Shown here in pieces: positions 35,326-40,396 of a stretch of DNA of 40,396 nucleotides (position 1 is its first letter; the number at the start of each line of letters is the position of its first letter). A model generated the notes under the pieces. The model did not search any database. It had not been told where the DNA came from and saw nothing but the letters and a program-made list of their open reading frames with translations. This stretch comes from Prevotellaceae bacterium. GTDB lineage: Bacteria; Bacteroidota; Bacteroidia; Bacteroidales; UBA932. The position numbers were made by a program, and so were the translations under genes. Location of the stretch: positions 1-40,396 of the forward strand of contig JAISLK010000006.1 in NCBI GenBank assembly GCA_031290935.1, given 5' to 3'.

Positions 35326-35333
35326 CAAAGATA
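35326..35333 (-). promoter_or_regulatory. -7 promoter element for DUF2156-GNAT
   Basis: TATCTTTG on the minus strand, 53 bp upstream of the DUF2156 ATG. It lies 5 bp from the opposite-strand element, so the two promoters face away from each other with overlapping upstream parts. Confidence 0.4.
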
Positions 35334-35380
35334 CAAAAAAAAGAAGTTGTAATTTATATAAATTTTTAATCAAACTCCTT

Positions 35381-36061
35381 ATGAAAGCTTATAAAATACT
35401 TTTGGTTGATGACGAAAACGATATTTTGGATTTTCTTTCCTATACACTGCGTAAAGAAAATTTTGAAGTATACACGGCCACCGACGGCAGGCAAGGCGTG
35501 GAAAAAGCCCTGGAAGTAACGCCGCACCTGATCATGCTGGATGTAATGATGCCTAATATGGACGGCATTGCCACCTGCGAAGAACTGCGCAAATATGACG
35601 CCTTAAAGAATACAATCATTGCTTTCCTTACGGCGCGCGGGGAAGATTATTCGCAAATTGCCGGATTCGACGCCGGCGGCGACGACTATATCACCAAACC
35701 CATTCGTCCGAAAGTACTGGTAAGCCGCATCAATGCGTTATTGAAACGGCATAATTCCGTAAGTAATGACGGAACACATACGCCGATTCCTTCTATCACT
35801 ATCGACCGCGAACGGTTTGTCGTATACCAGGACGGCCATGAAGTACTGTTGCCGAAAAAAGAATTTGAGCTGTTAACACTGCTGTATTCAAAGCCTGAAA
35901 AAGTATTTTTACGCGAAGACATTTACACATCGGTTTGGGGCAACGACATTGTGGTGGGCGAACGCACGATTGACGTTCACATTCGAAAACTGCGCGAAAA
36001 GTTGGGCGACAAATATATCAAAACAATAAAAGGGGTTGGATATAAATTTATACCCTATTAA
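35381..36061 (+). CDS. OmpR/PhoB family response regulator
   Basis: A 226-aa two-domain regulator from ATG 35381; a longer TTG frame overlaps the promoter element and is rejected. The receiver domain has the acidic pair in VDDENDILDFL, phospho-acceptor Asp54 in IMLDVMMPNMDG and Lys106 in DYITKPIRP. The DNA-binding winged helix (about 130-226) has LLPKKEFELLTLLYSKP and RTIDVHIRKLREKLGDKYIKTIKGVGYKF. No histidine kinase is adjacent, so the partner is elsewhere. It may control the large repeat region and the gene downstream, but nothing shows this. Confidence 0.95.
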   Translation: MKAYKILLVDDENDILDFLSYTLRKENFEVYTATDGRQGVEKALEVTPHLIMLDVMMPNMDGIATCEELRKYDALKNTIIAFLTARGEDYSQIAGFDAGGDDYITKPIRPKVLVSRINALLKRHNSVSNDGTHTPIPSITIDRERFVVYQDGHEVLLPKKEFELLTLLYSKPEKVFLREDIYTSVWGNDIVVGERTIDVHIRKLREKLGDKYIKTIKGVGYKFIPY

Positions 36062-36098
36062 TCATTATTCTTCTTAACTGAAAATGGAAACTCCCGTA

Positions 36099-36472
36099 CC
36101 GAAAAAAGAACGCCCTCCGCCGGAAAAAGAACATTCCTAACCGGAAAAAGAATATTCCTAACCGGAAAAAGAATATTCCTAACCGGAAAAAGAATATTCC
36201 TAAACGGAAAAAGAACGTTCCTAAACGGAAAAAGAACGTTCCTAAACGGAAAAGGAATATTCCTAAACGGAAAAAGAACGTTCCTAAACGGAAAAAGAAC
36301 GTTCCTAAACGGAAAAAGAATATTCCTAAACGAAAAAAGAATATTCCTAAACGGAAAAAGAATATTCCTAAACGGAAAAAGAATATTCCTAAACGGAAAA
36401 AGAACGTTCCTAAACGGAAAAAGAACGTTCCTAAACGGAAAAAGAACGTTCCTAAACGGAAAAAGAATAATA
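36099..36472. repeat. 21-bp tandem array, about 18 copies, palindromic unit
   Basis: Eighteen units of 21 bp (the last partial) built on ACGGAAAAAGAA-x-x-TTCCTAA. The x-x pair is CG in seven units, TA in eight and CA in one, so almost every unit carries GAACGTTC or GAATATTC, both perfect palindromes. The first unit (36099-36119) is degenerate (GAACGCC). Frames are open on both strands (FFFRLGT/I and LFPFRNV on minus), but no start has an RBS or promoter. The only plus ATG just before the array (36084) gives an 18-codon peptide, METPVPKKERPPPEKEHS. The array fills most of the 455-bp gap between the regulator and the next gene. Confidence 0.92.
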
Positions 36473-36503
36473 AGTTTAACGAATTTTTTAATAAAAAACA
36501 AAC

Positions 36504-36509
36504 AGGAGG
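36504..36509 (+). promoter_or_regulatory. Strong Shine-Dalgarno (AGGAGG)
   Basis: AGGAGG lies 7 bp before the ATG of the following gene. A consensus ribosome binding site is unusual in Bacteroidota, and here it fixes the start. Confidence 0.75.
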
Positions 36510-36516
36510 ACAGATT

Positions 36517-37215
36517 ATGTCAGCAGAAAAAGATTGGTTACCATCTAACCACGCACTGCTGTACAGTTTCGCTGTACAGCTCTGGAACTTTATCGTAATA
36601 CCGAACAACCGCGACCGGATGGGCTTTGCCGTTGGCACGCAGCAGGGCAACTGGCTCGATATGGTGTTTGCGCCGGTATTTAACCCCTACACCTCGGCCT
36701 ATGTGCAGTGGATGGACGAGTCGGATCGCACGCCCGCGAAAAGCGCGGTGCTGAAAGATGCGGAAACGGCGCTGAAAACGCTGCTGCGGAAGCTGTACAA
36801 AGGCTTCTTGAAAGACAGCCCGCTGGTAACGGACGAAGACCTCGTCCACATGGGGCTGCCCCCCCGGCACACCGGGGGCAACACGCCCGTGAAGGTACCG
36901 GACAAAAACCCGGCGGCAAAAGCCGACACGTCGCAGATGCACCAGGTAAAAATCGACTTCTATGAAGACAACGGCACCCACCGGAAAGCCAAGCCCGACG
37001 GCGTGCACGGCGCGGAAATCAAATGGGGTATCTTTGAAGAGCCCCCGGTAGATGCGGAAGCGCTGCCGCACTCTTCGTTTGATACGCACACGCCGTTTAT
37101 CCTGAATTTCGAAGGGCACGACCGGGGTAAAATCCTCTACTTCGCCCTCCGCTGGGAAAACACCCGCGGCATAAAAGGCCCCTTCGGCCCGATATTGAAC
37201 GCGGTCATTCCGTAA
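36517..37215 (+). CDS. Conserved protein of unknown function
   Basis: A 232-aa soluble protein without signal peptide. From memory it belongs to a family of about 200-230-aa proteins found in gut Bacteroidota and spirochaetes. The family has an N-terminal helical part (DWLPSNHALLYSFAV, then DAETALKTLLRKLYKGFL) and a VTDEDLVHMGLPPR linker. The C-terminal beta-rich domain ends FALRWENTRGIKGPFGPIL. The ending resembles fibronectin-like or carbohydrate-binding beta-sandwiches, but no catalytic motif is seen and I assign no function. The consensus SD and the good terminator suggest high expression. It starts about 45 bp after the 21-bp array. Confidence 0.75.
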   Translation: MSAEKDWLPSNHALLYSFAVQLWNFIVIPNNRDRMGFAVGTQQGNWLDMVFAPVFNPYTSAYVQWMDESDRTPAKSAVLKDAETALKTLLRKLYKGFLKDSPLVTDEDLVHMGLPPRHTGGNTPVKVPDKNPAAKADTSQMHQVKIDFYEDNGTHRKAKPDGVHGAEIKWGIFEEPPVDAEALPHSSFDTHTPFILNFEGHDRGKILYFALRWENTRGIKGPFGPILNAVIP

Positions 37216-37239
37216 AAAGGGCGAAAAAAGTAAAAAAGG

Positions 37240-37272
37240 AAAAAGGGTGAAAGGGAGCTTTCGCCCTTTTTT
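37240..37272 (+). terminator. Rho-independent terminator
   Basis: AAAAAGGGTGAAAG pairs with CTTTCGCCCTTTTTT around a GGAG loop (one G-U pair), followed by the T run. It comes 24 bp after the upstream stop codon. Confidence 0.85.
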
Positions 37273-37318
37273 AGTTAAGAACTAAGAGTTAAGAACTAAG
37301 AGTTGGCTGGCGCCAGCC
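37273..37318. repeat. Heptamer arm with perfect GC-core palindrome
   Basis: AGTTAAGAACTAAG words lead into GGCTGGCGCCAGCC (37305-37318), a perfect 14-bp palindrome. Only the left arm is present here; the right arm is missing, suggesting a truncated copy. It also marks roughly where the AT-rich toxin island begins. Confidence 0.78.
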
Positions 37319-37382
37319 TGAAATCAAAAAAATGGCATTTATTGGCATTTTTTTCATTTAATTATTGCCAATGGGGATAAGA

Positions 37383-37416
37383 AAAACGCACGGGAACTAA
37401 CATTCCCGTGCGTTTT
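37383..37416. terminator. Strong hairpin, probable bidirectional terminator
   Basis: AAAACGCACGGGAA and TTCCCGTGCGTTTT form a perfect 14-bp stem with a CTAACA loop. It lies between a plus-strand gene and the minus-strand zeta-like gene, with A/T tracts at both ends. The 140 bp from 37417 to 37555 hold nothing I recognise. Confidence 0.8.
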
Positions 37417-37555
37417 GTCATCTTTTGGCACGCTTTGTCTTTTTTATTCAGTCGGGGTGATGTGAATAGGCTTTATAGAATTATTTATTTGATATATAGT
37501 AATCTATGCTTTTATGGTATCATGTGGGTAGCAAAAAAATGAAATTTATTGTTAT

Positions 37556-38461
37556 TCAGATTTTTAGATTATTTTTAGCCCTATTTACGGTAATCTCTGC
37601 AGTAACTTTTTTTGTTTCTTGGTAGGGTTCCCTTAATTTGTCAATTTCTCTCAGTTCGTCTACCTGGCAATTTCTTTTAAGCATTAACCGGCGAACATCA
37701 TCCCATGACTCCCGGATATATTTTCTTTCTTCTGGTGTGAGCGGCCGATTATATTCGGTATTAGCAATCGCTACTATATCATTTTTTTTGTAGTCCTCTT
37801 GGAATAATGGTTTATCGCGGGTATATAATTCCATTTTACTTACTAATCCCTGCTCTTTTATTGCTTGTAGCGCTTTTGACATATTAGTTACGCTGTCATC
37901 GTGGTAATCTGGTACAATATAACGTCCGTAACCAAATCTTTCTTTTATCAGCTCATAGCGTAAATAAGTGCTGACTTGGGAAATTTCTGGTTTAGTAATT
38001 ATTACCTGTAATGAAATATCATATCCTTCTTTTTTGCTCAATGAATGTATCATTGAGCAAAGATATTCTGTATTTCTTAATGACGATTCATAAACAATAT
38101 TGTATTTCTTTCTCACAGCGCTATGCAAAAGCAGTTCTGACCACTTGCCGGCATCCGGCCCGGTATATAAAGCTGCTAGTTTGTCGTTTTTTTTATTTAT
38201 AGATTTATATTCTGGATGAAATTTTCGTAGTTCATCCAAATCAATAAATAATGCTTTGCTATCAAGGGTTAAGCTATCTCTAATGTTTGCACTACGTGTA
38301 CTTTTACCACAGCCGGGTTGACCACCTATAATAGTTAACAATGGATTTGTTTGGGATTTTAGGTTTTTAGATAATAGTAATTCTTTTTCTATTAGGGAAA
38401 AAATCGTCAAATTTTCAACTTGACTAAGCTGATAAGTAGATGTATCTGCACTTAGATCCAT
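37556..38461 (-). CDS. Zeta-toxin family kinase
   Basis: A 301-aa P-loop protein. Walker A is GQPGCGKST (47-55). FIDLDELRKFHPEY (72-85) and VYESSLRN (123-130) correspond to the substrate-binding D-x-D-x-x-R and E-x-T-x-R motifs of zeta toxins. RYELIKERFGYGRYIVPDYHD matches the lid and arginine region. Zeta toxins phosphorylate UDP-N-acetylglucosamine and block cell-wall synthesis. I infer the same here, but the substrate has not been tested for this branch. It starts 3 bp after the stop of a 131-aa gene, its likely antitoxin. The basic C-terminal 80 residues after the kinase core are not recognised. Confidence 0.85.
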   Translation of the reverse strand: MDLSADTSTYQLSQVENLTIFSLIEKELLLSKNLKSQTNPLLTIIGGQPGCGKSTRSANIRDSLTLDSKALFIDLDELRKFHPEYKSINKKNDKLAALYTGPDAGKWSELLLHSAVRKKYNIVYESSLRNTEYLCSMIHSLSKKEGYDISLQVIITKPEISQVSTYLRYELIKERFGYGRYIVPDYHDDSVTNMSKALQAIKEQGLVSKMELYTRDKPLFQEDYKKNDIVAIANTEYNRPLTPEERKYIRESWDDVRRLMLKRNCQVDELREIDKLREPYQETKKVTAEITVNRAKNNLKI

Positions 38462-38464
38462 GCT

Positions 38465-38860
38465 CTATACGGGTATTGGCATAGATGCAACGGGAGCCGC
38501 CTGCGGATTGATAAAGTCTATACTATCATATTCATGAATAGGTTGTCCATTGTTATTGAATAACGTATTTTGGACAAACGGTTTGAATTTTAGGTATTCA
38601 TTTCTGATAAAATGAATATCTAACTTGTCTTTCTTGATAAGGGGAGCATATTTATTAAGTACTTCTTCTACTTCATCGCTTCCTATACGGATATTATCTA
38701 TCAGGCGAGATAGTCCTTTCATATAAAATCCGATGAGTTTTATATCTTGTTTATTAGTAGAATGATTGCGCATATCATTACACCAACCCATAGCTAATAT
38801 AAGGCCTTCTCGTGCAGTGATATAATCTTGCATTTCTTTTATAGTATGTTTCTGTTCCAT
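38465..38860 (-). CDS. 131-aa protein, proposed antitoxin of the zeta-like kinase (copy B)
   Basis: A small, mostly helical protein that I do not recognise from any named family. It starts MEQKHTIKEMQDYITA and ends APVASMPIPV, both shared with its paralogue at 39823-40218. Over the full 131 residues I count about 81 identities with no gap. The divergence is mainly at 17-35, 54-67 and 75-118. It lies immediately upstream of the zeta-like gene (3 bp), the usual antitoxin position. It does not resemble the epsilon antitoxin. A SD-like GAGGAAAC and a TAAATTTG -7 element precede it, so it may be transcribed on its own as well as with Fic. Confidence 0.75.
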   Translation of the reverse strand: MEQKHTIKEMQDYITAREGLILAMGWCNDMRNHSTNKQDIKLIGFYMKGLSRLIDNIRIGSDEVEEVLNKYAPLIKKDKLDIHFIRNEYLKFKPFVQNTLFNNNGQPIHEYDSIDFINPQAAPVASMPIPV

Positions 38861-38876
38861 GTTTCCTCTTTTTTTG

Positions 38877-38884
38877 CAAATTTA
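38877..38884 (-). promoter_or_regulatory. -7 promoter element for copy B and zeta
   Basis: TAAATTTG on the minus strand overlaps the Fic stop codon. The same TAAATTTGC word precedes copy A, so the promoter seems to have been duplicated with the gene. Confidence 0.45.
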
Positions 38885-39712
38885 ACAAAATAAACTTAAC
38901 CCTTTTCTTTTTTTCTTTGTTTTGGGTATATCCCAATGCTGACTTTCTTTATTTTTTTTGATTTCATGTTTGAGCGCATCAATGTATTTTTCGGACATAA
39001 ATTTATTAAATGGTTCTACGTTCCCAATATCCTTGAAGATTTTTAAGTTTTGAAGATATTCCCCACCATCTGCTTTTTCTATTTTACCTAATGGTAAGTT
39101 AAAATATTGTTGTATATAATTAGATATTATTCGGGATGTACGTTTATTACCGTCTTGCCAGGGATGAATAATTATCAATTTTGCTTGCGTTGAAAAACTG
39201 AATAGTAAAGCATCCGCAGGAGAAAGTTTTGCATTCATTTTTTTTTGTGTTTCATCGCAAAATGTATTGACAGCATCCGGTATTTTAGATGGCGCAAGAT
39301 AATATCCCAATGCTTCGGAATATGCTTGTACTTTCCTAAATTCGCCTTTTGTTCCATCAACAACCCCCAATGCAGAAGTAACAATCTGTCCGGTATTTTT
39401 CATGTTGTAAGCATTGATAGTTTGTAAAACTTCCGGCGTTATTGGCGTTTTCTTATCCGCTAATTGCAAAGCTATTTTCATAGCTTCATAATTATCTTTC
39501 ACCATCAAATGATGTTCAAGAGGTTTGCCTGTTGCTGTTATTCCTTCGTCTAATAGGAGCTGAGTGTCCACTTCTGTGAGTGTCGAGCCTTCTAATGCAG
39601 TTGAACTAGTAACGATTGAATACAATTTATATTTGTCGTAATCAACAACGTCGACAAGGTTAAGGGCTTTATATTCTTTAATACTTTCTTCAATTCGCTG
39701 GTTTATTGTCAT
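38882..39712 (-). CDS. Fic domain protein (probable AMP-transferase toxin, self-inhibited type)
   Basis: A 276-aa Fic protein. The active loop is HPWQDGNKRTSR at 183-194, matching HxFx(D/E)GN(G/K)RxxR with tryptophan for the phenylalanine. The N-terminal helix carries STALEG (37-42), which fits the (S/T)xxxE(G/N) inhibitory motif. This places it in the class with an intramolecular N-terminal alpha-inh, so its own glutamate (Glu41) may hold it inactive. Lysine-rich tail after residue 245. Fic enzymes usually AMPylate proteins, here unknown. Copy A (40218-39823) lies upstream and copy B follows 21 bp downstream, so the island alternates 131-aa gene and toxin. Confidence 0.9.
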   Translation of the reverse strand: MTINQRIEESIKEYKALNLVDVVDYDKYKLYSIVTSSTALEGSTLTEVDTQLLLDEGITATGKPLEHHLMVKDNYEAMKIALQLADKKTPITPEVLQTINAYNMKNTGQIVTSALGVVDGTKGEFRKVQAYSEALGYYLAPSKIPDAVNTFCDETQKKMNAKLSPADALLFSFSTQAKLIIIHPWQDGNKRTSRIISNYIQQYFNLPLGKIEKADGGEYLQNLKIFKDIGNVEPFNKFMSEKYIDALKHEIKKNKESQHWDIPKTKKKRKGLSLFC

Positions 39713-39732
39713 GATTTTCTTCTTGGTCTTTT

Positions 39733-39819
39733 CTAAAAATTAAATGGATAATACATATTATGGTAATCACAATAGTCATCCAAAACATTACAGGTATATT
39801 GTACAAAATTTGTATTCAT
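39733..39819 (-). CDS. Possible 28-codon ORF between copy A and fic
   Basis: The ATG lies 3 bp after the copy A stop, the same place where the zeta gene starts after copy B, and the frame ends 20 bp before the fic ATG. The peptide (starting MNTNFVQYTC, ending YYPFNF) has no match I can recognise and is not hydrophobic. It may be a small protein, or the remnant of a toxin gene lost from copy A. Only the position supports it. Confidence 0.25.
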   Translation of the reverse strand: MNTNFVQYTCNVLDDYCDYHNMYYPFNF

Positions 39820-39822
39820 AGA

Positions 39823-40218
39823 CTATACGGCTATCGGTACAGAAGCTACCGGCGCTGTTTGTGCATGGATAAAGCCTATATCATCATTTTTACGTACAGG
39901 TTGCCCCATTTCATTAAATATAGTATTTTGGACAAATGGGCGGAGTTTACGATACTCGTTTTTGATAAATTCCATATTGATTTTATGATTTTTGACAAGG
40001 GGTGCATACTTTGTTAGCGCCTCATTTACCAGAGACGCTCCTATATTAAGGCTATTCAAAAGACGTGATAAGCCTTGCATATAAAAGCCAATTAATTCGA
40101 TATCTTTTTGATTGGTTGTGTTATTTCGGATATTATTGCATTGTCCCATGACAGTAATAATACATTCCTGTGCCGTGATATAATCCTGCATTTCTTTTAT
40201 GGTATGTTTCTGTTCCAT
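39823..40218 (-). CDS. 131-aa protein, proposed antitoxin upstream of fic (copy A)
   Basis: Paralogue of the 131-aa protein encoded before the zeta gene. The first 16 residues and the C-terminal APVAS are identical, with about 62% identity overall and no indel. A consensus GGAGG lies 4 bp before the ATG, stronger than for copy B. The following gene is fic (with a 28-codon ORF between), so one family seems to serve two different toxin folds. No DNA-binding motif is evident. Whether it binds Fic, regulates transcription or does both is unknown. Confidence 0.72.
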   Translation of the reverse strand: MEQKHTIKEMQDYITAQECIITVMGQCNNIRNNTTNQKDIELIGFYMQGLSRLLNSLNIGASLVNEALTKYAPLVKNHKINMEFIKNEYRKLRPFVQNTIFNEMGQPVRKNDDIGFIHAQTAPVASVPIAV

Positions 40219-40222
40219 GTTT

Positions 40223-40227
40223 CCTCC
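40223..40227 (-). promoter_or_regulatory. Strong Shine-Dalgarno for copy A
   Basis: GGAGG on the minus strand, 4 bp before the ATG. It is unusual for this phylum and shared only in part by copy B (GAGG). Confidence 0.6.
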
Positions 40228-40251
40228 TTATGTTATTAATTTTTATTTTTG

Positions 40252-40259
40252 CAAATTTA
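40252..40259 (-). promoter_or_regulatory. -7 promoter element for copy A
   Basis: TAAATTTG on the minus strand, 33 bp upstream of the ATG, the same word as before copy B. No clear -33 TTG. Confidence 0.42.
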
Positions 40260-40275
40260 CATAAATTATTAGAAT

Positions 40276-40389
40276 TTAACAGACGATACCTAAAAAGACA
40301 ATGGCAAATAAAAAAATATGGACTTGCCCTTTTAATTGTTTACGGTAATTCCGAATGAATAATGCTTGATTATTTTCGTTTTCTGCCAT
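40276..40389 (-). CDS. Possible 37-aa small membrane protein at window edge
   Basis: A frame from ATG 40389 to TAA gives 37 residues: a polar start (MAENENNQALF), a basic stretch (RNYRKQLKG) and a hydrophobic end (HIFLFAIVFLGIVC). This is the layout of a short single-span peptide. It lies 57 bp upstream of copy A on the same strand. It could be an island gene, a truncated gene, or noise; the frame may also begin further left, beyond the window. Confidence 0.35.
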   Translation of the reverse strand: MAENENNQALFIRNYRKQLKGQVHIFLFAIVFLGIVC

Positions 40390-40396
40390 TACTTTA

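Noticed and set aside
36099-36472. CRISPR array
   Set aside because: Units follow each other with no spacers, are only 21 bp, and no cas genes are present.
36048-36650. Minus-strand phenylalanine-rich repeat protein (FFFRLGT)
   Set aside because: It overlaps the start of a real plus-strand gene, its start is inside that gene, and the frame is open only because of the repeat.

Overview
The window is a stretch of chromosome from an anaerobic Bacteroidota bacterium, most likely order Bacteroidales and probably host- or gut-associated. The evidence is Bacteroidota -7 promoter elements (TAnnTTTG) in front of many genes, Shine-Dalgarno sequences that are mostly absent, a lipoprotein M16 peptidase, a two-domain acyl-CoA dehydrogenase next to etfA/etfB, and small RRM and DUF3467 proteins typical of the phylum. 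No tRNA, rRNA, insertion sequence or CRISPR array was seen.

Layout. Positions 1-212 hold the 3' end of a PHP-type tyrosine-protein phosphatase. Positions 233-4376 (minus) are an electron-transfer unit: a DUF3467 protein, EtfB, EtfA and an acyl-CoA dehydrogenase. A repeat-filled gap follows, then a divergent pair: dihydrolipoyl dehydrogenase (minus) and a ClC-tex operon (plus). Positions 10294-18003 (minus) are a surface-polysaccharide cluster with three recognisable glycosyltransferases, one GT-D-like protein, a methyltransferase and a Wzx-type flippase. An AAA-ATPase/nuclease-like gene with its own promoter interrupts it. Positions 18556-28172 (minus) hold mostly housekeeping genes: a Ca2+-type P-ATPase, P5C dehydrogenase, an M16 lipoprotein protease, ribosomal protein L31B, FabD and CoaD. 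Ung, Lon and an Omp85-like outer-membrane protein continue the minus-strand run to 32731. An RRM protein with a hairpin leader (plus), a GNAT/DUF2156 pair (minus) and an orphan OmpR-type regulator (plus) come next. A conserved protein of unknown function (36517-37215) follows a large 21-bp repeat array.

The last 3 kb (37.5-40.4 kb) is visibly more AT-rich and looks acquired. It is a minus-strand toxin island in which a Fic protein and a zeta-toxin-like kinase are each preceded by one of two paralogous 131-aa proteins, about 62% identical by hand count. I propose these are a shared, previously uncharacterised antitoxin family serving two unrelated toxins. This is the best candidate for a new system.

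A second theme is intergenic repeat architecture. Four unrelated arrays all have a period of exactly 21 bp (4.5, 18.1-18.5, 27.5 and 36.1-36.5 kb). Several islands of 7-bp repeats (7 x 3 = 21) are usually centred on a GC-rich palindrome of the GGCTGGCGCCAGCC type. The heptamers contain stop triplets, and in two cases (lpdA and a glycosyltransferase) they supply the last codons and stop of the neighbouring gene.
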